From: AP-15 sp963781215
GTDB taxonomy: Bacteria; Pseudomonadota; Alphaproteobacteria; ATCC43930; CGMCC-115725
NCBI GenBank assembly: GCA_963781215.1
Contig: CAWAFE010000013.1
Span: forward strand, 28,231 to 92,230
Direction of reading: 5' to 3'
Length of the DNA: 64,000 nucleotides
Numbering within the stretch: the stretch's first letter is position 1; every line of letters begins with the position of its first letter. Below are positions 47,432 to 55,633 of this stretch, one piece after another. A program made the translations under genes and the position numbers. Below the pieces are notes generated by a model. It was not told where the DNA came from, searched no databases, and worked only from the letters and a program-made list of their open reading frames with translations.

Positions 47432-47520
47432 TTAGTCGAGCCGGGTCAGCGGCGCGACGACCTCCTCAGGCCATTCGACCACGAGCATGTCTCCGGCCGC
47501 GGCCCCCGGCCCGCTTGGCG
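47432..47520 (-). pseudogene. C-terminal tail of an unidentified gene
   Basis: The minus-strand frame ending at 47432 reads AAAGDMLVVEWPEEVVAPLT then RLD-stop, a well-formed, acidic/hydrophobic C-terminus with natural codon use. Further upstream the frame turns into unlike sequence. It looks like the end of a chromosomal gene whose body was lost where the recombinase island begins. Family not recognised. Confidence 0.3.
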
Positions 47521-47682
47521 CCGACGATCCCCCGGCAAAACCTCGCAATGGGGCGGCGGGAGTCCGAGATCGGGACCCGTCGCCTGCCCCGAACCGCGAG
47601 CCGACAAGCGTTGCGAAAGTGAAGAAATTTGCATCACCGGAACAGCCTTGATCGAATTGCGCTTTTTTGATGCAGATTTCTA

Positions 47683-47895
47683 ATGCACAATGAGAGCATG
47701 AAAAACCGCCAATCCGCACGATGTTGGATTCCATACCAAGGGCCGGAACCCTACGACGAGGTTTCTGGCCTGTGCGGCGTGTTCGAGGTCGGCGCGCATC
47801 ACAAAAAGCCCGACCCGCCCGCTGCACTACAGCCCTGCCCCGAACCGTGGCCGGAGTGGCCGGAAGAAGCCGCTGACCGGCAGAACGGCCGATGA
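47683..47895 (+). CDS. Small protein preceding the recombinase, unknown function
   Basis: 70 residues (from ATG 47683; ATG 47698 is an alternative). Pro/Glu-rich second half: KKPDPPAALQPCPEPWPEWP. Its stop overlaps the recombinase ATG (ATGA), which supports a real, coupled gene. It follows an A+T-rich promoter-like stretch (TTGATC ... TAATGCACAATG). No known domain. Confidence 0.45.
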   Translation: MHNESMKNRQSARCWIPYQGPEPYDEVSGLCGVFEVGAHHKKPDPPAALQPCPEPWPEWPEEAADRQNGR

Positions 47896-48440
47896 TCTAC
47901 GGCTATGCGCGCGTCTCGACGGCCGCCCAAGACGAAACCGGACAGGTGCGCCAACTCAAGGCGGCCGGATGCGAAAAGGTGTTCCGCGAGAAGATCACCG
48001 GCACCACGGCCGACCGGCCGCAGCTTGCCAAGCTGATGAAGGCCCTCGCCCCCGGCGACGTCGTGATAACCCCGGCCGTTGACCGCCTGTCGCGCGACAC
48101 AACCGACCTTCTGGTTATTGCCCGCGACATGCAGCGCGCCGGGGCCGGTATCCGCTCACTAGCTGAGCCGTTCCTCGATACGACCTCCGACTTCGCCGAG
48201 ATCATTTTCGCCATCCTTGGCGTGGCGGCGAAGCTCGAACGCCGCCGCATTCTGGAGCGCACCGCGCGCGGCCGGGCCGACGCCAAAGCCAACGGCGTCA
48301 AATTTGGCCGCAAGCCGACGCTGACCCCGCACCAGCAGAAAGAGGCCCGTAACCGCATCGATGCCGGCGAGACGCAGCGCAGCGTCGCCCGCAGCTACAA
48401 TATCAGTCAGAGCACGATTTCACGTCTGGCCGGGGAGTGA
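47892..48440 (+). CDS. Serine recombinase of the resolvase/invertase family
   Basis: 182 residues. Catalytic domain: MIYGYARVSTAAQ with nucleophile Ser9, DRPQLAKLMKALAPGDVVIT, VDRLSRDTTDLLVIARDMQR (catalytic Arg pair), the long helix region FAEIIFAILGVAAKLERRRI. C-terminal helix-turn-helix about 145-182: LTPHQQKEARNRIDAGETQR, then SVARSYNISQSTISRL. It performs site-specific DNA inversion or resolution through a Ser-DNA link. It is the only intact mobility gene of the 47.4-51.2 kb island. A partial copy of its C-terminal domain lies downstream at 49219. Confidence 0.92.
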   Translation: MIYGYARVSTAAQDETGQVRQLKAAGCEKVFREKITGTTADRPQLAKLMKALAPGDVVITPAVDRLSRDTTDLLVIARDMQRAGAGIRSLAEPFLDTTSDFAEIIFAILGVAAKLERRRILERTARGRADAKANGVKFGRKPTLTPHQQKEARNRIDAGETQRSVARSYNISQSTISRLAGE

Positions 48441-48443
48441 TCG

Positions 48444-49178
48444 ATGTTGAGTAAATGGAAAGAGAAGGCAAAGCAACTTCGCAACCCGACGATCAAGACA
48501 TACGCCAAGACGGCCGACGACGCACTTACCTGTGCGATGCATGCATACGCGAACGGGAATGCCGGCGAAGGCGACCGCATGGTGCTCGTCGCAGGGGACT
48601 GCTACCGGGAAGCCTCCGGCAAATGGAGCTACGCGGACATCTCGAAAGCGAGCAGCCATCCCGATTTCTTTGTAATGGCTGCTCACCTGTGTGCGGGGGC
48701 GCATGATCGCGAGGCGTTCGTCGCGAACAATCGGGACAAGTTTGGGTACAAAAACCGTGAGCCGAAGCCGGAGCCCGAGCCAAAAAACCCTGAGCCCGAG
48801 CCCGAGTCAAAAGGCAACTGGATAAAATATGGCCAGCTTATAGTTGAAGCAGACGCAAGGTTCAATCGAGCATTGATAGCTTATGCTGATAACAACACGA
48901 CACGCGGCGACGATCTGGTCATCAGTGCTGGTCTAGTTTATGTCCAATGCGTTGACACTGTTACGGCTGAGGTTCAGTGTGATGTCAAAGTTGCAATGGA
49001 CTGTTTAGCGGAAGTAAGTCGTCACCAGAGGCAGATTATGTACCCAATAATGATTGCAATGCACGATGATCCTAAGAAACTATCTGTTGCTTCACGGCCG
49101 ATCTTTTATGAATATATTACAGAATCGCTCGTAAAAGCCACGCTGGAAGAACAAAGAAAACAAGATCAATCCCAATAG
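48444..49178 (+). CDS. Internally duplicated protein of unknown function in the recombinase island
   Basis: 244 residues, starting three bases after the recombinase stop. Two similar halves are joined by a Pro-Glu linker (KPEPEPKNPEPEPES, about 107-122). Residues 24-54 (ADDALTCAMHAYANGNAG...) and 136-166 (ADARFNRALIAYADNNTTRG...) align without gaps with 13 of 31 identical, sharing A-D, A-Y-A, G-D and A-G-x-x-Y. Both parts look all-helical. The second half has much more A+T and different codons from the first, so the halves may have different histories. No known domain. It could be a partner or cargo of the recombinase. Confidence 0.75.
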   Translation: MLSKWKEKAKQLRNPTIKTYAKTADDALTCAMHAYANGNAGEGDRMVLVAGDCYREASGKWSYADISKASSHPDFFVMAAHLCAGAHDREAFVANNRDKFGYKNREPKPEPEPKNPEPEPESKGNWIKYGQLIVEADARFNRALIAYADNNTTRGDDLVISAGLVYVQCVDTVTAEVQCDVKVAMDCLAEVSRHQRQIMYPIMIAMHDDPKKLSVASRPIFYEYITESLVKATLEEQRKQDQSQ

Positions 49179-49218
49179 GTTTAGCGCCCTCATCTAGCTA
49201 GCTAGAACACAACCGCCC

Positions 49219-49464
49219 TTGAACGCGGGTATCCGCACCCGCACCGCCGAGGGCCGCAGCCGAGCGCAGCGGCGCGGGCAGCGCATGGGCCGGCCGCCGA
49301 AACTTACCGACGCACAGCAGGCCGAGGCCCGCCTGCGCCGGACGCAAAGTGCGATGCTTGCCGAACTCGCGCGCAGCTACCACGTGGGCAAGAGCACGAT
49401 TTCGAGGCTTGCACGGCAAGCTTGCGATGACTCCCTTTTAGCAAGCGTTGAGAAGAAGCGATGA
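49219..49464 (+). pseudogene. C-terminal fragment of a resolvase
   Basis: The frame from 49219 (no good start; TTG) gives RTAEGRSRAQRRGQRMGRPP, then LTDAQQAEARLRRTQSAMLA and ELARSYHVGKSTISRLARQA. This is the linker and helix-turn-helix of a resolvase, clearly related to the intact recombinase (there GRKPTLTPHQQKEARNRI, ARSYNISQSTISRL). The catalytic domain is missing. A start at ATG 49285 could yield a small DNA-binding protein, but a remnant is simpler. Its stop overlaps the next ATG. Confidence 0.7.
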
Positions 49465-49745
49465 CCAATCACGAGAGAGCAGTTCAAATCCGTGACCGCG
49501 TTCGACCGTTAATCGACAAGCATGGCTGGAAGATTGGCGATGATAATACGAGGCGTTACGTACGGGAACCATTCAGTTTCACGTGGCGCGACCCGGAAGC
49601 GGGCGGACTACCGGGTCTGCTTGAAGTGTGGAAACAGCCCGGCGGCAAGATGATGAGCCTCGAATGGGCTGAAAACGACTCCCCTAAGTTAATCCGCTTC
49701 AGGCCCGGTGACTGGACAATCGGATTGGACTGGCTGCTGCTATAA
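49461..49745 (+). CDS. Hypothetical protein (94 aa) in the recombinase island
   Basis: 94 residues from ATG 49461 (ATGA overlap with the resolvase fragment). Reads AVQIRDRVRPLIDKHGWKIG, REPFSFTWRDPEAGGLPGLL, EVWKQPGGKMMSLEWAENDS, FRPGDWTIGLDWLLL. Compact alpha/beta character with many Trp. No family recognised. Codon use is natural and the frame is not an antisense shadow. Confidence 0.6.
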   Translation: MTNHERAVQIRDRVRPLIDKHGWKIGDDNTRRYVREPFSFTWRDPEAGGLPGLLEVWKQPGGKMMSLEWAENDSPKLIRFRPGDWTIGLDWLLL

Positions 49746-49790
49746 CGTCAGCCCCGCGACGATTTCACGGCTGACTGCCTAATAGCTCTT

Positions 49791-50602
49791 ATGTCCGCCA
49801 GCAAACACCGCAGAAAAGGCAAGACCCGCCAGCGGGTGAACTTAAACACCGTCTCGCCATTGCCACCAGATAGAGCAAAAATGACAGGTGAGGACGAGCT
49901 GACGCGATTCCTTGAAGAGGTATACCGCCATCGAGTGGTGAATCGAGAGCGGTTCCCTGACCCGTACCGTCTCATGCAGCGGGTAAACGACTGCTTTGTC
50001 ACTGCCCAGCAGGCCCTTATTGATCCCAAGCCGGTTCTTCCTGCCGTCCTTTGTCTGCGGTCGCAGTACGCATTCAAGGCGGCGGCGGGCATGGCCCTAG
50101 CAAGTCAAGTGGGCGAGGCGTTTGCAATGATGCGCTTGTGTCTCGAACATGCCGGGTACGCACTAGCGATTTTCCAGAACCGAACCAAAACAGCACCCCA
50201 ACCAGAGAGCAGATATTTTTAAATCGACACCTCGATGACGCTAGCAAGAAGCTTCAGAGGCAGGAGTTCATGATAACAAATATCTGCAAGATCATAGCCA
50301 AATTTGACGCGTCGCTGGCCGAAATATTCAAAAAACTCTACGACAGAACCATCGACCTCGGGGCACACCCGAACCCGGTTGGTGTCCTCAATATGGCGAA
50401 GATTGAAAATCCACAGCCTGATGCAAGTGGAGGTATTATGGTTTTAGCTCTGACAGCAGAGGAATTACCGCTGCGGCACGCGATGCAAAACACCGCTCAG
50501 GTGGGGCTGACAGCGCTTCTTATCTTCCAGCACATCCTCAAAGAAAAATTTGAGACGCTTGGTATCCGAACCGAAATCGATGTCCTGCGCCAAATTCTAT
50601 AG
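49791..50602 (+). pseudogene. Hypothetical protein, probably one ~270-aa gene split by a frameshift
   Basis: Frame 1 (49791 to about 50195): RFLEEVYRHRVVNRERFPDP, YRLMQRVNDCFVTAQQALID, FAMMRLCLEHAGYALAIFQN. It breaks in the CCCC run near 50195-50200. Frame 2 continues TREQIFLNRHLDDASKKLQR, FDASLAEIFKKLYDRTIDLG, IMVLALTAEELPLRHAMQNT to TAG 50600-50602. The joined all-helical protein recalls HEPN/DUF5677-like hypothetical proteins, but that is only an impression. It is A+T-richer than the chromosome, as expected for an imported gene. One missing C would restore the frame. Confidence 0.6.
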
Positions 50603-50612
50603 CCACTGCCCC

Positions 50613-50689
50613 GATTTTCCAGAATCCCTGTTACGCGCCACACGCAGATTTTCCAGAAGGGGCGTTACGCGCCACGCGCCGATTTTCCA
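50613..50689 (+). repeat. 34-bp tandem repeat, 2.3 copies
   Basis: Units start at 50613, 50647 and 50681, exactly 34 bases apart. Each begins GATTTTCCA, continues GAA, then has the shared core GTTACGCGCCAC; the third is cut after nine bases. The first two differ at only a few positions. Not a CRISPR (no spacers). Arrays of ~30-bp units starting with such a motif occur at the ends of IS21-type elements, so it may be a relic end or a recombinase/transposase binding array. Confidence 0.75.
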
Positions 50690-51286
50690 TATGTGGACGG
50701 CCGCCTCCTCGCAAGATGCTTTGCAGGCTTTGATCAGATCGCTTGCGTCCATATGTCCGGCCTGTTGGTGCGCTGGCACATGAACGCTGGCCAAGATGGT
50801 TTCCGCGACAAGAGTTTAGACGGCGGTGATCGACGGGACGCCAGCGCAATTAGCGCGACGTACGCCTGTTCAAGGTCGGCTGAATCGTTCTACAAGCCGA
50901 GCGGGCTGGCGCCCGCTCCATAGAACAACCGGCGCGGTTTCGAGCGCTGTGCATCGGGCGGTGGTCGAGATGTTACTCGCGCCTCGGTTTGAGGTACGCC
51001 CGTGGCGTGCGGCGCGGTTCGGGCGAGCCAACACGGTGTCGCCATATTCGCGTTGTATTCTTTAACCGGCGGGCGAGAAGCGCGGCGATTGATGGTCACA
51101 GGGTGGTGGGTCACCTGATCTCGACCTGATAAAACAGGAGGAACTGGAGCGCTGCCGAGGGTACGACGCGCGGCCAAGCAGACCTGCCGACCCGACTTTC
51201 CGACTGGCGGGTGCGTGATATTAGGATAAAAAGCCCCGGAAGCGGCGAGAGGGTCGGGCCGGGAGGCCGGGAAGGAGCGATCGGAA
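50690..51286. other. Non-coding right part of the recombinase island
   Basis: About 600 bases without a supportable gene. It may contain fragments of IS-related sequence after the 34-bp repeats. The last ~150 bases should hold the promoter of the SDR gene; no clear operator seen. Confidence 0.45.
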
Positions 51287-52045
51287 ATGGCGCTGGAAAA
51301 CCATGCTTCCCTGGCCGGCAAGGTTGCGGTCGTCACCGGCGGCAGCAGCGGCATTGGGGCGGCGAGTGTGCGCCTGCTCGCCGCGGCCGGGGCAAAGTGT
51401 GTCGTCGGCTACAACAAGGGGGCGGACCGCGCCGCCGCGCTGATCGCCGAATTGCCGGGCGACGGCCACAAGGCGATGCATCTGCCATTGGAGGACACCG
51501 CCCAGATCCGCAAGGCCGCGGCGGCGGTGGGCGACGAGTTCGGGCGCGCTGACATCCTGATCAATTCGGCCGGCTTTACCCGGATGGTGCCGCACCATGA
51601 CCTCGAGGCGCTCGACGACGAGCTGATCGACGCGGTGCTGACCGCCAATGTGCGCGGTCCGTTCGCGACTATCCGCGCCTTTGTCCCATTGCTGCGCCAA
51701 TCGGGCGACGGGGTCATCGTCAACATTTCCTCGGGTGCCGGCGAACACGGCACCGGCAGCTCGATCATCTACGGCGCTTCGAAGGCGGCGCTCAACACGA
51801 TGAGCATGGCGCTGGCGCGGGTGCTCGCTCCGGAAATCCGCGTTGTGATCGTCTCGCCGGGCATGGTCCATACCGGCTTCGTTCCCGGCCGCACCGAGGA
51901 GATGATGGCCAAGGCGGCGGCGTCGACGCCGTTGAAGCGGGCGATCGAAGCACACGACGTGGCGCTGGCGGTAATGGCGAGCATCACCCATTTGACCCAT
52001 ACCACGGGGTCGATCGTCACCGTCGACGCCGGCCGCCACCTCTGA
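51287..52045 (+). CDS. Short-chain dehydrogenase/reductase (SDR)
   Basis: 252 residues. Rossmann motif TGGSSGIG (17-24), NSAG at 93-96, catalytic Ser148/149, Tyr162 and Lys166 (SSIIYGASKAALNTMSMALA), and the usual C-terminal TGSIVTVDAGRHL. The Asn-Lys after the second strand (GYNKGADRAA) suits NADP(H). Classical SDR of 3-oxoacyl-[ACP] reductase type; the substrate is unknown. Fourteen bases before glnD on the same strand. Confidence 0.9.
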   Translation: MALENHASLAGKVAVVTGGSSGIGAASVRLLAAAGAKCVVGYNKGADRAAALIAELPGDGHKAMHLPLEDTAQIRKAAAAVGDEFGRADILINSAGFTRMVPHHDLEALDDELIDAVLTANVRGPFATIRAFVPLLRQSGDGVIVNISSGAGEHGTGSSIIYGASKAALNTMSMALARVLAPEIRVVIVSPGMVHTGFVPGRTEEMMAKAAASTPLKRAIEAHDVALAVMASITHLTHTTGSIVTVDAGRHL

Positions 52046-52059
52046 GGGAAGCCAAAGCC

Positions 52060-54915
52060 TTGCTGTCCGGCATCACCTATCTCGCGCCGCGGCGGCGCCG
52101 CGCCGCGGTGGCTCCGGCGCATGCCGAGGCGGAGCCGCGGCGCGAGCCCAGACGAAGTGCCGTCGCGCGGCAGCGCGACATTATCGACCGGCGGGCCCTG
52201 ACCGAGGAATTGTCGGAGGCGGCGCGGTCGGTCCGCTTGCCGGTGCTCGAACGTGGCGCTTTCGTCGCCCCGCTGAAGGCGGCGCTGACCGCCGGGGGCG
52301 CCGAGATCCGTCGCCGTTTTGAGGCCAGCGGGGACGGCGCCGCCGCGGTGCGCGAGCAATGTTTCTTGACGGATCAGGTGATCCGGGCGCTTTACGACCT
52401 CGTTACCGGCGAGCTCTACCCGCTCGCCAACCCGACCTCGGGAGAGCGTTTGGCGCTGGTCGCGGTCGGCGGCTACGGGCGCGGCGAGCTGGCGCCCTAT
52501 TCCGACATCGATCTGTTGTTTCTGCTGCCCTACAAGCCGACCCCCTATACCGAGCAAGTCGTAGAGTACCTCCTGTACGCGCTGTGGGACCTCGGGCTGA
52601 AGATCGGGCAGGCGACGCGCTCGGTCGAGGAATGCCTGCGCCACGCCAAATCGGACCTGACGATCCGAACCGGGCTCCTCGAAGCGCGATATCTGTGGGG
52701 CGAGCAAGCGCTTTTCGACGAGCTGAAGCGCCGCTTCGACGCCGAGATCGTCCGCGGTTCGGCGGCGCAATTCGTCGAAGAAAAGCTCGCCGAGCGCGAC
52801 GAACGGCACCGCCGCGTCGGCGACAGCCGCTACCAGCTGGAGCCGAACGTCAAGGAAGGGAAAGGCGGCCTTCGGGACCTCCACACCCTGTTCTGGCTCG
52901 CCAAATACATCTACCGCATCGACGATGTGGCCAAGCTCGTCGATCTCGGCGTGCTGTCGGCCACCGAGTCGCGGCGCTTCGCCCGCGCCCAGAATTTTCT
53001 GTGGACGGTGCGCTGCCATCTCCACTACCTCGCCGGCCGCGCCGAGGAGCGGCTGACCTTCGACATGCAGACCGAGATCGGGCGGCGCATGGGCTACACC
53101 GACCACGCGGGAAGCCGTGGGGTCGAGCGCTTCATGAAGCATTATTTTCTGGTCGCCAAGGATGTCGGCGACCTGACCCGGATCTTCTGCGCCATCCTCG
53201 AAGCCGACCAGCGGCGCAAGCGTCGGCTCGGCTGGGTGCGTTGGGGTGCAGGCAAGCGGGCGCTCGACGGCTTCGTGCTCGACGGCGCGCGGCTGACGAT
53301 CCCGGCCGAGGATTTCTTCAAGAAAGATCCCGTCGGGCTGCTGCGGCTCTTTCACGTGGCGCAGGAGCACGAGCTCGACATCCACCCGCGGGCACTGCTC
53401 GCGGCGAGCCAGTCGCTGCGGCTGATCAACCGAGAGTTGCGGGCGGATGCCGAGGCCAACCGCCTCTTTCTCGACATCCTGACTTCGCGCAAGGATCCGG
53501 AAACGGCGCTGCGGCGGATGAACGAGGCCGGGGTCTTCGGCCGCTTCGTTCCCGATTTTGGGCGCGTCGTCGCACAGATGCAGTACGACATGTACCATGT
53601 CTACACGGTCGACGAGCACACGCTCTTCGCGATCGGCATCCTGCACAAGATCGAGACCGGGCTACTGAAGGAAGAATTGCCGCTGGCGGCCGAGCTCGCG
53701 GCGGAGATCGTCTCGCGCCGCGCCCTCTATGTCGCGGTGCTGTTGCACGACATCGCCAAGGGGCGCGGCGGCGACCATTCCGTCTTGGGCGAGCGCATCG
53801 CGTTCAAGCTCGGGCCACGGCTCGGGCTCACCGCCGAGGAGACCGAAACCGTCGCGTGGCTGGTACGCTGGCACCTCTTGATGAGCGGCACCGCGTTCAA
53901 GCGCGATATCGGCGACCCGAAGACGATCGCCGATTTTGTCGAGGTGGTGCAGTCGCCGGAGCGGCTCCGGCTGCTCTTGATCCTGACCATCGCCGACATC
54001 CGTGCGGTGGGGCCGAAGATCTGGAACGGCTGGAAGGCAGCGCTCTTGAGCGAGCTCTACAACCAGGCGATCGACGTGATGGCGGGCGGCCCCACGGTCG
54101 AGCGGCGCGATGCGCGGGTCGCCGCAGCACTGGCCGCGGTGCGCGAGAAGCTGCCCGATTTCAGCGAAGCGGAGTTCGCGGCCTTCGCCAAGAGTGGCTA
54201 CCCCTTCTACTGGCTGTCATTCGATGCCGAGACCCATGCCCGGCACGCCCGTCTGATGCGCGAGGCGGACGCGAGCGGTGCACCGCTCACGGTCAAGCAG
54301 CGCGTCGATCAGCAGCGCGCGGTGACCGAGATCACCCTCTACACGGCCGACCACGCCGGGCTTTTTTCGCGGATGGCCGGGGCGCTCGCGGTCAGCGGCG
54401 CCAACATCGTCGACGCCAAGATCGTGACGATGTCGAACGGCATGGCGCTCGACACGTTCTGGGTCCAGGACCTGGCCGGCGGGCCGTTCGACCGGCCCGA
54501 CAAGCTCGCCCGGCTCGCCGTTATCTTCGAGAATGTGCTGACCGGGGATTTGAAGCCGCACCGCGAGCTCGCCCGCCCACCGGCCTATCCGAGCCGAACC
54601 CAGGTCTTCACCGTGGCCCCGCGCGTGCTGATCGACAACAAGGCGAGCGCCTCGCATACGGTCATCGAGGTCAACGGCCGCGACCGGCCGGGGCTCCTCT
54701 TCGAGGTCACCCGCGAGCTGACCCGGCTCAGCCTGCAGGTGTCGAGCGCGAAGATCTCGACCTATGGCGAAAAGGTCGTCGACGTCTTCTACGTCAAGAA
54801 CCTGTTCGGGCATAAGGTCGACCATCCGGCCAAGCTCGCCGAGATCCGCACCGCCCTCGAAGCGGTGCTGGCCCGCGGCAATCAGCCCGTTCAACCGGCA
54901 TCCGCCGCCGAATAG
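52060..54915 (+). CDS. glnD: GlnD, bifunctional PII uridylyltransferase/uridylyl-removing enzyme
   Basis: 951 residues from TTG 52060 with GAGGGAA nine bases upstream. Nucleotidyltransferase motif AVGGYGRGELAPYSDIDLLF (about 135-153), the GlnD linker (VKEGKGGLRDLHTLFWLAKY), the HD hydrolase domain VAVLLHDIAKGRGGDHSVLG (His563-Asp564), then two ACT domains, about 750-830 (ITLYTADHAGLFSRMAGALA) and 865-940 (EVNGRDRPGLLFEVTRELTR). It modifies PII proteins according to glutamine level and so controls nitrogen metabolism. Full length. Confidence 0.96.
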   Translation: MLSGITYLAPRRRRAAVAPAHAEAEPRREPRRSAVARQRDIIDRRALTEELSEAARSVRLPVLERGAFVAPLKAALTAGGAEIRRRFEASGDGAAAVREQCFLTDQVIRALYDLVTGELYPLANPTSGERLALVAVGGYGRGELAPYSDIDLLFLLPYKPTPYTEQVVEYLLYALWDLGLKIGQATRSVEECLRHAKSDLTIRTGLLEARYLWGEQALFDELKRRFDAEIVRGSAAQFVEEKLAERDERHRRVGDSRYQLEPNVKEGKGGLRDLHTLFWLAKYIYRIDDVAKLVDLGVLSATESRRFARAQNFLWTVRCHLHYLAGRAEERLTFDMQTEIGRRMGYTDHAGSRGVERFMKHYFLVAKDVGDLTRIFCAILEADQRRKRRLGWVRWGAGKRALDGFVLDGARLTIPAEDFFKKDPVGLLRLFHVAQEHELDIHPRALLAASQSLRLINRELRADAEANRLFLDILTSRKDPETALRRMNEAGVFGRFVPDFGRVVAQMQYDMYHVYTVDEHTLFAIGILHKIETGLLKEELPLAAELAAEIVSRRALYVAVLLHDIAKGRGGDHSVLGERIAFKLGPRLGLTAEETETVAWLVRWHLLMSGTAFKRDIGDPKTIADFVEVVQSPERLRLLLILTIADIRAVGPKIWNGWKAALLSELYNQAIDVMAGGPTVERRDARVAAALAAVREKLPDFSEAEFAAFAKSGYPFYWLSFDAETHARHARLMREADASGAPLTVKQRVDQQRAVTEITLYTADHAGLFSRMAGALAVSGANIVDAKIVTMSNGMALDTFWVQDLAGGPFDRPDKLARLAVIFENVLTGDLKPHRELARPPAYPSRTQVFTVAPRVLIDNKASASHTVIEVNGRDRPGLLFEVTRELTRLSLQVSSAKISTYGEKVVDVFYVKNLFGHKVDHPAKLAEIRTALEAVLARGNQPVQPASAAE

Positions 54916-54989
54916 AAGATGCGCCGCTTAACTTGCGCTCTGGCTTGGGGTAAAGTTTGCCGTCATCACCCACCGAGGGAGTCTGAACA

Positions 54990-55487
54990 ATGGATCTTCA
55001 GCATTTCTCAGCGGAATGCCATCGCATCCTAAAGGCCGAGCCCGGCGTCGCCGGGCGCGAGAAAGTATGCGCCTTGGTCAAGGAGCAGCTCAAGGACGAC
55101 GCCTTCGTCAAGACGCATCTCGGCGACGAGGTGCCCGAGCGCAAGGTGCTCTATGAGGACCCGGAACTCGGCTTCTGCATCCTCGGGCATGTCTATCACG
55201 GCGCCAAGAACAGCCAGCCGCACGATCACGGCCCCTATTGGGCGATCTACGGCCAGGCGGCCGGCGAGACGATCATGACCGATTATGAGCCGGTGGCGCG
55301 TCCCGGCGAGGGCAAGCCCGGCAAGGCTCGGCCGACCCGCGACTACACGCTGACCCCAGGTGCGGCCTATCTCTACAACGAAGGCGACTTGCACTCGCCG
55401 CGGCGCGACGGCACGACCAAGCTCATACGCATCGAAGGCAAGAACATGGAGAAGGTCCAGCGCTTCCCGTACGAGCGCGTGACCTGA
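54990..55487 (+). CDS. Cupin-fold protein (cysteine-dioxygenase-like)
   Basis: 165 residues. One cupin barrel: the first motif is SQPHDHGPYWAIYGQAAGET (His78, His80), the second contains LYNEGDLHSPRRDG (His135). These three histidines are a 3-His metal site as in cysteine/thiol dioxygenases. Substrate unknown. The start is preceded by GAGGGAG at ~54978. A Rieske-type oxygenase gene follows; the two may act on the same pathway, but the 146-bp gap contains a dispersed hairpin, so co-transcription is not certain. Confidence 0.8.
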   Translation: MDLQHFSAECHRILKAEPGVAGREKVCALVKEQLKDDAFVKTHLGDEVPERKVLYEDPELGFCILGHVYHGAKNSQPHDHGPYWAIYGQAAGETIMTDYEPVARPGEGKPGKARPTRDYTLTPGAAYLYNEGDLHSPRRDGTTKLIRIEGKNMEKVQRFPYERVT

Positions 55488-55536
55488 TTTCCTGATACGA
55501 GCCGAGCCGGCGACTCCCGCGGCGTTCCCTTCGTCG

Positions 55537-55554
55537 CCCCCGCGAAAGCGGGGG
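55537..55554. repeat. REP-like hairpin
   Basis: Perfect stem CCCCCGC/GCGGGGG around a GAAA loop, within the CGTCGCCCCCGCGAAAGCGG context that is a widespread dispersed palindrome in GC-rich proteobacteria. It stands between the cupin and Rieske genes. Confidence 0.75.
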
Positions 55555-55633
55555 CCCAGGGGCACAAGCGCAGCCACCCGCCGCTCTTGAGGCGGCAATC
55601 GCCGAACGGGGTCGCTTGCGAGGGAGGGAGAGG

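Noticed and set aside
47432..47827. A complete 131-aa minus-strand gene at the left of the recombinase island
   Set aside because: Only the last ~30 residues look protein-like; the upstream part is an Arg/Ser-rich frame antisense to the small gene before the recombinase, so I list only the tail.
50613..50689. CRISPR array
   Set aside because: Units are directly tandem with no spacers, only 2.3 copies, and there is no cas gene in the window.
52359..54815. 818-codon plus-strand frame inside glnD
   Set aside because: Out-of-frame shadow of glnD without any motif; glnD frame shows all four domains.
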